This document shows positions 1 through 8,341 of a DNA stretch of 42,226 nt, piece by piece (positions within the stretch are counted from its first letter, which is position 1; each line of letters starts with the position of its first letter). The notes beneath the pieces are model-generated. The model ran no database searches. It was not told where the DNA came from and saw nothing but the letters and a program-made list of their open reading frames with translations. Made by a program: the position numbers and the translations under genes. Origin of the DNA: Lachnospiraceae bacterium (lineage in GTDB: Bacteria; Bacillota; Clostridia; Lachnospirales; Lachnospiraceae); contig JAJQFO010000130.1 in the NCBI GenBank assembly GCA_021201095.1, positions 1-42,226 on the forward strand, in the 5' to 3' direction.

Positions 1-314
1 ATCTGACTCTGTATATCCGTAAAAATAATACCGAAACCGCTTACCGGCCTGATGAAGGATCGAATGCAAATGATTTATTTCCGCGGGGCGAAGGTGAGCC
101 ATCTTCACAGCGGACAGAAATGGAACGGAACCTTTATGAACGATACGAGGAAACACATTATCAGAAGGCCTGGAATATCGGCCGTGTATGTGAGCTTCTT
201 GAGAAAGCTGGCCTGAAACCAGAAGCGGTGTATGACGCATTTACGACAGACGCTCCCCATCCTGAGAGCGAGCGGGTATATATCATTGCCCGGGAAACGG
301 AAAAACAGAAATAA
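1..314 (+). CDS. Class I SAM-dependent methyltransferase, C-terminal part (5' truncated)
   Basis: The reading frame is open from position 3 to the TAA at 312-314, so only about the last 103 residues of the protein are in the window. The tail reads YERYEETHYQKAWNIGRV, then LLEKAGLKPEAVYDAF, and closes with VYIIARE. This matches the end of small class I methyltransferases, in which the E.H.Q.A segment is followed by a helix and a final beta hairpin ending in a VYI.A(R/K) strand. The SAM-binding motifs must lie upstream and cannot be checked. An ATG at 120 is internal and has no convincing ribosome site, so it is not the start. The substrate is unknown. The gene converges on the minus-strand lipoprotein gene, with about 66 bp and no clear U-tailed terminator between them. 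Confidence 0.6.
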   Translation, partial: LTLYIRKNNTETAYRPDEGSNANDLFPRGEGEPSSQRTEMERNLYERYEETHYQKAWNIGRVCELLEKAGLKPEAVYDAFTTDAPHPESERVYIIARETEKQK

Positions 315-318
315 AGTC

Positions 319-345
319 GTTCATTCCCGCGAAGCAACGAGTCAG
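319..345. repeat. Copy of a dispersed intergenic repeat (ATTCCCGCGAAGCAAC type)
   Basis: The sequence ATTCCCGCGAAGCAAC followed by an AGxCAGG tail lies between the convergent genes. A near-identical copy in the opposite orientation lies at about 15630-15660, and the shorter core ATTCCCGCGAA recurs near 36129. This points to a dispersed, non-coding repeat family. Confidence 0.45.
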
Positions 346-380
346 GAAGCCGTGTTTGCCAGCGGAAAGGATAAATAAAC

Positions 381-899
381 TCATTCGTCAGGCGGTACCT
401 CATAGGTCTCGTTGTAATTCAGTTCGCCTGAATCGATATCCGTGATGACGCTGTCTTCCCAGGTGAAACGCAGGTATCGATAGATCACTTCGTGTGCCCG
501 CAGATAGGCTGAGGAACTCAGAAGCGAGTAGAGAGCGGATTCCTCGATCCCATTGTCTTCGCAGATCGCTTCCTCAGAGGTCGGCACATCGTCTATGAAA
601 AAATTCGCAATCAGCGTGGAAATGGAATCTTCATAGGGGATTTCATTGATAGACATCACCATATAATTAGAACTGGAATTGGTATAAGCCGCCCAGATGA
701 CATAGTCCCGGTAAGCCTTGATAAATTCTGCGCTGCCGTCGCCAACGGACACTCCCTCGCTGGTAGTGCCGCCGTCCAGCTCGAACATCTCCGCAGAAGC
801 AATCTTTTGTTCACTGTTTTCACATCCGGAAAGCAGAAGTGTAAATAAAAGCAGCGGAATCAATGTCTTTTTAATATATTTTAAAGGTTTCATATTCAT
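381..899 (-). CDS. Small hypothetical lipoprotein
   Basis: A 172-residue protein of unknown function. The N-terminus has a basic stretch (KYIKK), a hydrophobic core (LIPLLLFTLLL) and the lipobox LSGC with the acylated cysteine near residue 26, so it should be exported and anchored to the outer face of the membrane. The mature part is acidic and rich in Ser, Glu and Tyr, with no family that I recognise. The ATG at 899 is preceded by AAAAGG with about 6 nt spacing; an ATG two codons later is possible. It is transcribed away from the LTA-synthase-like gene, with about 330 bp of shared upstream DNA. The lipoprotein call is secure; the role is unknown. Confidence 0.7.
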   Translation of the reverse strand: MNMKPLKYIKKTLIPLLLFTLLLSGCENSEQKIASAEMFELDGGTTSEGVSVGDGSAEFIKAYRDYVIWAAYTNSSSNYMVMSINEIPYEDSISTLIANFFIDDVPTSEEAICEDNGIEESALYSLLSSSAYLRAHEVIYRYLRFTWEDSVITDIDSGELNYNETYEVPPDE

Positions 900-1121
900 A
901 GAATACCTTTTCCGTCCAGTCTGATATTCAGTCTGGCCTTTCTGATTTTCTTATCGCCTGGGGTTCTTGAAAACTCTCTTCCTACCATAGCACAATCACA
1001 GCAAAGAATCCAGACAAAACTTAAGAAAAAGTGAAGCTGTACCATTGCCCCCCTGTTCGGATAAAATCCTGCGGGATTGTGGATAGAAAGTGAACAAAAC
1101 CTTAAATTTCTGCTTTATCGG

Positions 1122-1150
1122 TTGACTTTTTTCCTGAATTGCTATATCTT
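1122..1150 (+). promoter_or_regulatory. Sigma-A-type promoter for the LTA-synthase-like gene
   Basis: TTGACT at 1122-1127, a 17-bp spacer and TATCTT at 1145-1150. The expected transcript begins near 1157, about 80 nt before the TTG start. The rest of the 900-1236 intergenic stretch shows no other clear element; a weak minus-strand promoter for the lipoprotein may lie near 960-1000. Confidence 0.6.
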
Positions 1151-1236
1151 TCATATGTTTTGGGGTTTACAACAATTTTACACGAAAATTACGCGTTTTA
1201 AACGTGTTTGAGTTTAGAGGAGGAGGGCGCGGCCAA

Positions 1237-3681
1237 TTGTCTGGCGGAAATGGGAGAATTGCAAAAGCACAGATGAAAGGGACAGCCAAAATGGAAAAAG
1301 AAACAAAAATGATACTGGCTTTGCCGGGGCATACAGCAGGAAGCCGGGCGACGGAGGTTTTGAATCGGTATTCCCTGCTTTTTCACATGCTTCTGGCCTG
1401 TGCCGTCTGCTTTGTGATTGAGTGGATTTCAAGACATTCGTTTATAGAGGCGTGTCAGTTTGCCGCTGACCGGAATCTGGTATTTTTATACAATTCCTTT
1501 CTGGTATGGGCAACCCTGACTCTGGTGTACATAGTGAAAAGGCGGACAGCCGCCCGGGTGCTGATCTGTGCGTTCTGGATTTTTCTGGGGACGATCAATG
1601 GCTGCATCCTTGCCAAAAGAGTTTCACCGTTTGGATGGACAGATCTGAAAATGGTGGGCGACCTGTTTACCATGCAGAGCAATTATTTCTCCGACACCGA
1701 AGCAGCGATTGTGATCGGAGTTGTCGCCGCAGTATGTGTCATGCTCGTGATCCTCTGGATAAAGGGACCGAAATTCCAGGGACAGACGCACCGCCTGGCG
1801 GGAGTGTTTATGGTTGCGCTGGTGGTGCTGATGGTGCCGCAGGTGACCGATGCGGCAAAGAGCAGCAATGTGCTGGCGTCTTATTTTGAAAATCTCGCGC
1901 AGGGTTATAAAGATTACGGATTTATCTACAGCTTTTCCTCCAGTGCGCTGGATCAGGGCATGAGTACTCCCTCCGGCTACTCGGAGGAGGCAGTTCTTGC
2001 TGTGCTGGAGCATATGAATGGAGATACCGACAGTCAGGCAAATGCAGACACGGATGATCAGGCAGATACAGACAGCGACAGTCTGGTGAATGTGGATGCG
2101 GACAGTCAGGTAAATACGGATATAGGCAGCCAGGCAAAAGCGGACTCGGACAGTCCGGTAAATACGGATATAGATAGCCAGATCAATGCGGATACCGGAG
2201 AAGAAATAGATGGCGGGGCAGAGGCGCAGCTTGTGAAAACAGATGCTGTAAAGACTCTGTCAAGTGCGGACCTGGCAGTTGCTGAGGATGAGGAGAGTAC
2301 GGCTGATACTGTCACTGAAGATGAGGAAAACGCTGATGAAGAGGCTGTCACCGAGGATGACTGGGAATACCCGAACATCATTGTCATCCTTCTGGAATCT
2401 TTTATTAATCCGGATATGATTAATTTCCTCGAGACCAGCGAGGAAGCGGTGCCTTATTTTGAGTATCTGACGGAAAATTACACCTCCGGCTATCTGGAGG
2501 TGCCGGTGGTCGGCGCGGGAACGGCGAATACGGAGTTTGAGATTCTGACCGGGATGGGGATGCAGTTTTTTGGCCTCGGCGAGTATCCGTACAAGACGAT
2601 TCTGAAGGAGACGAACTGTGAGAGCATAGCCTCTGATCTGGCGACGTTGGGCTATGGGACGCATGTGGTGCACAACAACGGTGGTAATTTTTACAGCCGT
2701 GCGAACGCTTTTTCCCAGATGGGATTTGATACCTTTACCAGCAAGGAGCTGATGGATATCCAGGAGTATACGCCGCTGGGTACCTGGCCTACCGATACGA
2801 TTTTGGTCGGGGAGGTAGAAAAATCTCTGGATTATACGCCTGATCAGCAGGATTTTGTCTACGTGATTACGGTGGGCAGCCACGGAGATTATCCGCAGTA
2901 TGAGGTACTGGAGGATCCCGAGATTACCATTTCCGGCGTGGAAGACGAGGGAATGGCCTATGCGTGGGAATATTATGTGAATATGCTGCATGAGGTGGAT
3001 GCGTTTATTGAGGATTTAATTACGATGCTCGAGGAGCGCGGGGAGCCGACCTATGTTGTGATGTTCGGCGACCATCTGCCGACCATGGATCTGACGGAAG
3101 AGGATATGACGACTGGGAGTCTGTTCCTGACGCCCTATGCGACCTGGAATAATCTGGGTATGGAGAAAAACGACAGTGATATGACCTCCTACCAGCTGCT
3201 GGCGGATACGCTTGAGGAGCTGGGAATGGGAGGCGTGGGTACGATGTTTTCCTTCCACCAGAGCCGCGATTCCTATGAGACGGAGGACGAATATATTGAC
3301 GCGATGGAGATGCTCCAGTATGATATTCTGTATGGCGAGCATTATGTCTATGGCGGCGAGAACCCGTATCCGGCATCCGATCTGATCATGGGGACTGAGG
3401 AGGTAGAGATCCACCGGATTCTGGAGACGGATGATTACTACTATATTATAGGTTCCAACTTTACCAAATGGAGCAAGGTGTATGTCAATGGAGAAAAAAT
3501 CAGTACGACCTATTATTCCTCCCACCTGCTGCGCGTGAAAAAGAGCAAGGTTCCGAATGGGACGAATTCCATCGTGGTTTGTCAGGTCGGATCCTCCTCG
3601 ACTATTTTCCGCAGCTCCAATGAGGTGGAGCTGATTGCCGGGGAGGAAACAGAGGCTCAGGCGACGGAAGAAGCCGGCTGA
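1237..3681 (+). CDS. LTA synthase-like membrane phosphoglycerol transferase (sulfatase family)
   Basis: About 814 residues. The N-terminal third has several membrane segments, followed by an acidic linker with seven octapeptide repeats (DNA 2029-2196) and then an extracellular sulfatase-fold domain. That domain starts at YPNIIVILLESF, where the Glu is a predicted metal ligand, and GTANTEF carries the Thr matching the catalytic nucleophile of LtaS. ITVGSHGDYP and MFGDHLPTM supply further metal and substrate residues. A C-terminal stretch (IIGSNFTKWSKVYVNG onward) resembles an IPT/TIG beta-sandwich, which is unusual for the family. The likely role is polymerising or transferring glycerol-phosphate on lipoteichoic acid or a related glycolipid outside the membrane. 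I chose the TTG at 1237 because a GAGGAGGAGGG site at 1217-1227 sits 9 nt upstream; the in-frame GTG at 1204 has none, and ATGs at 1273 and 1291 are weaker options. Confidence 0.8.
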   Translation: MSGGNGRIAKAQMKGTAKMEKETKMILALPGHTAGSRATEVLNRYSLLFHMLLACAVCFVIEWISRHSFIEACQFAADRNLVFLYNSFLVWATLTLVYIVKRRTAARVLICAFWIFLGTINGCILAKRVSPFGWTDLKMVGDLFTMQSNYFSDTEAAIVIGVVAAVCVMLVILWIKGPKFQGQTHRLAGVFMVALVVLMVPQVTDAAKSSNVLASYFENLAQGYKDYGFIYSFSSSALDQGMSTPSGYSEEAVLAVLEHMNGDTDSQANADTDDQADTDSDSLVNVDADSQVNTDIGSQAKADSDSPVNTDIDSQINADTGEEIDGGAEAQLVKTDAVKTLSSADLAVAEDEESTADTVTEDEENADEEAVTEDDWEYPNIIVILLESFINPDMINFLETSEEAVPYFEYLTENYTSGYLEVPVVGAGTANTEFEILTGMGMQFFGLGEYPYKTILKETNCESIASDLATLGYGTHVVHNNGGNFYSRANAFSQMGFDTFTSKELMDIQEYTPLGTWPTDTILVGEVEKSLDYTPDQQDFVYVITVGSHGDYPQYEVLEDPEITISGVEDEGMAYAWEYYVNMLHEVDAFIEDLITMLEERGEPTYVVMFGDHLPTMDLTEEDMTTGSLFLTPYATWNNLGMEKNDSDMTSYQLLADTLEELGMGGVGTMFSFHQSRDSYETEDEYIDAMEMLQYDILYGEHYVYGGENPYPASDLIMGTEEVEIHRILETDDYYYIIGSNFTKWSKVYVNGEKISTTYYSSHLLRVKKSKVPNGTNSIVVCQVGSSSTIFRSSNEVELIAGEETEAQATEEAG
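2029..2196 (+). repeat. 24-bp coding tandem repeat (octapeptide x 7) in the LTA-synthase-like gene
   Basis: Seven consecutive eight-residue units with consensus DSQxNxDx: DSQANADT, DDQADTDS, DSLVNVDA, DSQVNTDI, GSQAKADS, DSPVNTDI, DSQINADT. The DNA period is 24 bp with diverged units. The repeat is acidic and probably unstructured, and it joins the membrane part to the catalytic domain. Confidence 0.8.
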
Positions 3682-3732
3682 AGAGTTCTGAAACGATAAT
3701 GAAAGCTGCACAATGAAAATCTGGAACATTTT

Positions 3733-3776
3733 TCGTGACTGCGGCAGGCTTTGCCGGCACTCGCTGTGCGGGTATG
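3733..3776. repeat. Palindromic element GCACTCGCTGTGCG with adjacent hairpin
   Basis: Two small hairpins lie side by side upstream of the response regulator: CGGCA/TGCCG around 3742-3757, then GCAC-TCGCT-GTGC from about 3757. The 14-mer GCACTCGCTGTGCG recurs exactly at 35010-35023 in front of spo0A, and a shorter form occurs near 17628 in front of glnA. Confidence 0.45.
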
Positions 3777-3801
3777 AAAATGAAACAAAGGAAAGAGAAG
3801 A

Positions 3802-5430
3802 ATGCTGAAAGTATTTCTGGTAGAAGATGAGACCATCATCCGGGAAGGACTGCGCGATATCATCCCCTGGCAGCAGTATGGCTATACGCTGGTGGGTGAC
3901 GCGGGCGATGGGGAGGAAGCACTCCCTATGATCCGCCAGTCCCGCCCGGATGTGCTGATTACGGATATTAAGATGCCATTTATGGACGGGCTGGCTTTGA
4001 GCAATCTGGTCAGCAAAGAATTTCCGAATACAAAGATTATCATCATCAGCGGCTACGACGACTTCGAATACGCGCGGTCGGCCATCCGCATCGGTGTGGA
4101 GCAGTACCTGCTCAAGCCGGTTACCAAAGCCATGCTGGTAAAGGCGCTGAACGAGGTGGCGGAAAAGATCAGCAGCGAGCGGGAGCAGGAGAATTACCTG
4201 GAGCAGTTCCGCAGCGAGGTGCAGGAGTACGAGCAGTTCTCCAGAAGACGCTTCTTTGAGGAGCTTGTGACCGGTCGGCTTTCGGTGGAAGAGATTTATG
4301 AAAAAGCCGGACAGTTGGGGATCTCCATTCAGGCGCAGAGCTATAAGCTGCTGATGTACAGCATTCTGGTCCGGAACACGCAGACGAAAGATGAGGAGGC
4401 CGATGAGGTACAGCAGGAAGCACATGAGGGTCTGACCCGGTTTTTCCAGATGTATCCTGAGTATCTGGTATTTCGCTGGAACATTCAGACCTACGCGGTG
4501 CTGATCAAGGCCGGGCCGGGGCAGATGGAGGAGTTGACGGCCAGATGCCTGGACACGATACGGATGCATGTTCTCCCAATTGAAAACAAGGTGGAATGGC
4601 ATGTGGCCGTCGGGGAGGAGACTTCGCGGCTTTCTGCGCTTCCGGGCAGCTTTGACGAGGTGAGCCGGATTTATTCATACCGCCATCTTTCTGGCGGCTG
4701 TCATGTACTGAAGAAGGAAAATACGCGGGCACTGATGGACAATGAGGAGGAAAGCAGCTTCAAAAATGTCGATATGACCCGGATGGATCCGTCGATTTTG
4801 CGCGGATTTCTGGAGAATGGATCGCCGGAGGAGGTTGGGAACTTCGCGGATGAATATATCAGCGGGATTCACGAAGCGGCCGCATCCCGTCTCTTTTGTC
4901 AGTATCTGATGCTGAACGTTCGTTTTACCGCGATTGCGTATCTGGAGTCGCTTGGATATGAACAGAAGGATTTTATTGATGATTTTCCGGCCGCGCAGCT
5001 GACAGGCAGGAGCCTTAGCGAGGAGGATCTTCGGGAATATGTCCGTACAATTCTCTCTTGTGTGTTTGATCTGAAGGAAAAAGAATCCAAAAGCCAGAAC
5101 AGGGCGGTGATCTGGCAGGCACTGGAATACATTGATCATAATTTTACGAATGAAAGCATTTCTCTAAAAGAGGTCGCCGGCCAGGTGCACGTCAGCGCGA
5201 ACTATTTCAGCGCGGTGTTCAGCCAGGAAATGCGGCAGACCTTTGTGGAGTATCTGACGCAGAAACGGATGGAATATGCCAAAGAGCTGCTGCGCGGCCC
5301 GGGGCTACGCTCGGCGGAGGTGGCCGCAAAGGTGGGCTACAAGGATCCCCATTACTTCAGCTTTGTGTTCCGCAAGACGCAGGGATGCACGCCGAGGGAC
5401 TATCGGGCAAAGCATGCAAAAACACATTAA
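3802..5430 (+). CDS. YesN-type response regulator, CheY receiver plus AraC HTH
   Basis: A 542-residue cytoplasmic DNA-binding response regulator. Residues 1-120 form a CheY receiver with the acidic pair EDE near the start, the phospho-acceptor Asp in VLITDIKMPFMDG and the conserved Lys in LLKPVTK. A long middle region of unassigned fold follows. The last 100 residues are an AraC-type double helix-turn-helix (ISLKEVAGQVHVSANYFSAVF and VAAKVGYKDPHYFSFVFRK). The ATG at 3802 has a purine-rich AAAGGAAAGAGAAG site. It is followed by its partner YesM-type kinase at 5570 and a sugar-binding lipoprotein at 7203, so the pair probably senses a sugar and activates the downstream transport genes. Pairing is inferred from adjacency. 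Confidence 0.9.
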   Translation: MLKVFLVEDETIIREGLRDIIPWQQYGYTLVGDAGDGEEALPMIRQSRPDVLITDIKMPFMDGLALSNLVSKEFPNTKIIIISGYDDFEYARSAIRIGVEQYLLKPVTKAMLVKALNEVAEKISSEREQENYLEQFRSEVQEYEQFSRRRFFEELVTGRLSVEEIYEKAGQLGISIQAQSYKLLMYSILVRNTQTKDEEADEVQQEAHEGLTRFFQMYPEYLVFRWNIQTYAVLIKAGPGQMEELTARCLDTIRMHVLPIENKVEWHVAVGEETSRLSALPGSFDEVSRIYSYRHLSGGCHVLKKENTRALMDNEEESSFKNVDMTRMDPSILRGFLENGSPEEVGNFADEYISGIHEAAASRLFCQYLMLNVRFTAIAYLESLGYEQKDFIDDFPAAQLTGRSLSEEDLREYVRTILSCVFDLKEKESKSQNRAVIWQALEYIDHNFTNESISLKEVAGQVHVSANYFSAVFSQEMRQTFVEYLTQKRMEYAKELLRGPGLRSAEVAAKVGYKDPHYFSFVFRKTQGCTPRDYRAKHAKTH

Positions 5431-5480
5431 AGTACAGGTGGATTTTTACTTAAACCGTCAAATGCAATGAAAAATATAGT

Positions 5481-5507
5481 AAATACATATTCTGGATATA
5501 TGTATTT
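5481..5507 (+). other. AT-rich hairpin between response regulator and kinase genes
   Basis: A perfect 10-bp stem, AAATACATAT (5481-5490) and ATATGTATTT (5498-5507), with a 7-nt loop, followed by a T-rich GGTTTTGTTTG. It could be a weak terminator or an mRNA processing site that sets regulator and kinase levels apart. Confidence 0.4.
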
Positions 5508-5569
5508 GGTTTTGTTTGCATGCTGGAGCTTAGTTTTTGGACAGTCGGCAATATAGGAGGAAAATAAAA

Positions 5570-7123
5570 ATGAGAAGAGCACGCCCTGCTGCGAAACCGG
5601 TATCACTCAATCAGCAGATGCGCGCGCTTCTCATGACTTTTTTTATCCCGGTGCTGGTGATGATGTGCGTGATGTTTGCCGTAATGATCCACTATATCAA
5701 CCAGTACACATCCATTCTGCACAATGTCACCACCGCCTCGGAATTTAATCAGGATTTCAAAGAAAACATTGACCTGAAAATGTACTATTATGTCGTCGGC
5801 AGCCATTATTCGGAAGGTCTTCCCATCGAGGAAGTGGAAGCTGCGCAGGAATTGGCGCGGAATCTGATTGAGACGACGACGCAGGAGGAAAGCAGCAAGG
5901 CTATCAGCGGCGTTCTGCAGCTTTGCGAGAATCTGGAAGATAAGATTTACCTGATTGAGGCGACGGACAGCTACGACGACCGTCAGACACAGCTGGAAAA
6001 CAATATTTATGTACTGACCGAGCTGATTCAGGAGTATATGTATACCTATCTCTACCATGAGGCTTCCCTTCTGGACACGCTGCAGACCGAGATGGTGAAA
6101 AATCTCTGGATGGAGATCGGGCTGGTCGTGGCGGCGGCGCTGATTCTCCTGATTGTGGTGTTGCAGCGCTCCCTGCGTTTTGCGCACTCTGTCACACAGC
6201 CGATCAGTGACCTTTGTGTGCGTGTGCGCTCTATCGGAGAGGGCGATCTGACCGTCCGGACGCCGATCCAGGCACAGGAATTCGAAATTCAGACTCTAAG
6301 CGACGGCTTTGAGGATATGGTCGGCCGCCTGAACCGGCAAATCGAGCAAAACCGACAGGAGCAGGTGCGTCTGCGCAGCGCTGAGCTGGCTCTTTTGCAG
6401 GCGCAGATCAACCCGCATTTCTTATATAATACCCTGGATGCGATTGTCTGGCTGATTGAGATGGAAAAAAACGAACAGGCCGTGGAGATGGTGACCAGCT
6501 TGTCCTCCTTTTTCCGATCTTCCTTAAGTAACGGGCAGGATGTGATCACACTGCGCGAGGAAGAACAGCATGTGCGCAGCTACCTGGAGATTCAGCATGT
6601 GCGCTACAAGGACATACTGGAATATGAGATCGACATCGCGCCGGAGCTGGCGCCTTACCGGATTCCCAAGCTGACCCTGCAGCCGCTGGTAGAAAATGCG
6701 CTTTATCATGGGATTAAGCTGAAACGCGGACAGGGACATATCCGCGTGAGCGGGCGGATGGAGATCGCGGATGGCGAAAACCTCACGGCAGATCATTCAG
6801 AGCGGATGAATCCGGGAGAGAAAAGTTCAGAACAGACGAATACAGAACAGACGGATCCGGAGCAAATGGGCGAAGTATTCCAGAATCCTCCGTCCATGGC
6901 GGTGATCATACTCAAAGTCGAGGATGACGGAGCTGGCATGGATGAGGCACGTCTTTTGCAGCTGCGCGCCATGCTGAGCCATGACACCAGCGTCGGATTT
7001 GGGATGTCGACCGTGCAGGAGCGGCTGCAGCTGATGTTTGGAGCAGAATACGGCCTGCGGATTGAGAGCAGGGAGGGAGAGGGTACCTGTGTAACGGTGC
7101 GCATTCCGCCGCAGAAAGACTGA
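5570..7123 (+). CDS. YesM/LytS-type sensor histidine kinase
   Basis: About 517 residues. TM1 spans roughly residues 16-41, an extracellular helical sensor follows to about 177, TM2 spans 178-200 and a HAMP domain (SVTQPISDLCVRVRSIGEG) 200-260. The His_kinase core AQINPHFLYNTL holds the phosphorylated His near residue 283. The ATPase domain has LQPLVENALYHGIK (N box), VEDDGAGM (G1) and GFGMSTVQERL. About 45 hydrophilic residues (near 399-444, with TEQTDPEQ) are inserted inside the ATPase domain, which is not typical. The start is the ATG at 5570, placed 9 nt after AGGAGG at 5555-5560; an upstream in-frame TTG lacks a site. The neighbouring binding-protein gene suggests that a ligand-loaded lipoprotein may contact the sensor domain. 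Confidence 0.9.
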   Translation: MRRARPAAKPVSLNQQMRALLMTFFIPVLVMMCVMFAVMIHYINQYTSILHNVTTASEFNQDFKENIDLKMYYYVVGSHYSEGLPIEEVEAAQELARNLIETTTQEESSKAISGVLQLCENLEDKIYLIEATDSYDDRQTQLENNIYVLTELIQEYMYTYLYHEASLLDTLQTEMVKNLWMEIGLVVAAALILLIVVLQRSLRFAHSVTQPISDLCVRVRSIGEGDLTVRTPIQAQEFEIQTLSDGFEDMVGRLNRQIEQNRQEQVRLRSAELALLQAQINPHFLYNTLDAIVWLIEMEKNEQAVEMVTSLSSFFRSSLSNGQDVITLREEEQHVRSYLEIQHVRYKDILEYEIDIAPELAPYRIPKLTLQPLVENALYHGIKLKRGQGHIRVSGRMEIADGENLTADHSERMNPGEKSSEQTNTEQTDPEQMGEVFQNPPSMAVIILKVEDDGAGMDEARLLQLRAMLSHDTSVGFGMSTVQERLQLMFGAEYGLRIESREGEGTCVTVRIPPQKD

Positions 7124-7202
7124 CATGACCCTGCAGATCAGCTTTCAAAAAGCGGAAATTGGTTAAATAATTTAGCTTCATCAAAAGGCAAAGAAAAATG
7201 TG

Positions 7203-8297
7203 ATGGTAAAAAAGAAAGAGAGCGTTCCTATGATTCTCGCCGGAAACAGAGACAGAAACAAAATCCAGAGCAGGATACAAACCAGAGATAAAACCGGCAT
7301 TCGGCCAGCAGCTTTCATAGTCGCTTTGATGATGCCGGTACTGCTTGCAGGCTGTGGGAACAATGCTTCTGTACAGACAGAGACGGAGTCTGCGGACGGC
7401 CTGATTTCGGTCGCCTTTTCAGAAGTGGGCGCGGAGTCTGACTGGCGTGTGGCGAATTCGGAATCCATGCGCACGACTTTTACAACGGAAAACGGCTATG
7501 AATTCTATTTTGAGGACGCGAAGGGAAAGCAGGAGAATCAGATCACGACTCTGCGCAGCTATATTCTGCAGGGTGTGGATTATATCGTACTGGATCCCGT
7601 GATTGAGACCGGATGGGACGAGGTGCTTGAGGAAGCGAAGAATGCGGGTATTCCGGTCATTGTCGTAGACCGCATGATCGACGTGGAGGATGAGACGCTT
7701 TATGCCGCCTGGGTTGGCTCTGATTTTCAGAAAGAGGGTGAGACCGCGGTCGAATGGCTGGAAAGCTATCTGGAGGAACAGGGACGCTCTGATGAGGAGA
7801 TCCGGATTCTGCATGTGATGGGTACGCTGGGCGCGACCTCTCAGATCGGGCGGACCGTCGGCCTGGAGAATGGGGCTGCGGCGCATGTGAACTGGGAGAT
7901 TATTGCACAGGTACAGGGCGAGTATACGCAGGCAAAGACCTATGAGGTGGTCTCAGAGTTTCTGGAGGAGACGCAGGAGATTGACGTGATCTACTGTGAA
8001 AATGACAATTCCGCGCTCGGAGCGATTCAGGCGTTGGAAGAAGCAGGTATCAGCTACGGGACGGACGGGGATGTGATTATCATTTCTTTTGATGCGACTG
8101 CTGTCGGCCTGACAGCCTGCATGGAGGGAAGCATCAATCTGGATGTGGAATGCAATCCTCTGCACGGCCCTCTGGTGGAAGAGATTATTGAGCAGCTTGA
8201 AGCAGGCGGGACGCCCAGGAAGCTCTCTTACGTGGAAGAGACTTATTTTACACCGGATATACTTACGGCGGAATTCATTGAGTCGCGGGGATATTAA
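7203..8297 (+). CDS. YtfQ-like sugar-binding lipoprotein
   Basis: About 364 residues, LacI/RbsB-type periplasmic-binding fold (Peripla_BP_4). A basic leader and hydrophobic stretch end in a lipobox, LLAGC, so the protein should be tethered outside the membrane. Hallmarks are VAFSEVGAESDWR near the mature start, KQENQITTLRSYILQGVDYI, DPVIETGWDEVL and VDRMID, all close to the galactofuranose/arabinose binder YtfQ. The start is uncertain: GTG 7200, ATG 7203 and ATG 7230 are in frame and none has a strong site. It directly follows the kinase gene rather than the transporter genes, and a second binding protein (10008) sits with the permeases. This one may therefore act mainly as the sensing partner of the two-component system, as described for XylFII with LytS/YesN. 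That role is inference. Confidence 0.85.
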   Translation: MVKKKESVPMILAGNRDRNKIQSRIQTRDKTGIRPAAFIVALMMPVLLAGCGNNASVQTETESADGLISVAFSEVGAESDWRVANSESMRTTFTTENGYEFYFEDAKGKQENQITTLRSYILQGVDYIVLDPVIETGWDEVLEEAKNAGIPVIVVDRMIDVEDETLYAAWVGSDFQKEGETAVEWLESYLEEQGRSDEEIRILHVMGTLGATSQIGRTVGLENGAAAHVNWEIIAQVQGEYTQAKTYEVVSEFLEETQEIDVIYCENDNSALGAIQALEEAGISYGTDGDVIIISFDATAVGLTACMEGSINLDVECNPLHGPLVEEIIEQLEAGGTPRKLSYVEETYFTPDILTAEFIESRGY

Positions 8298-8341
8298 TCT
8301 TCAGGCACCGCAGGATGGGCACAGGTCTTTGAGGCAGGATT

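Noticed and set aside
3016..4602. A long open minus-strand frame (528 codons) across the LTA-synthase and response-regulator genes
   Set aside because: It is antisense to two well-supported genes, has no ribosome site, and its translation is rich in His, Gln, Arg and Leu without domain motifs: a shadow of codon bias.
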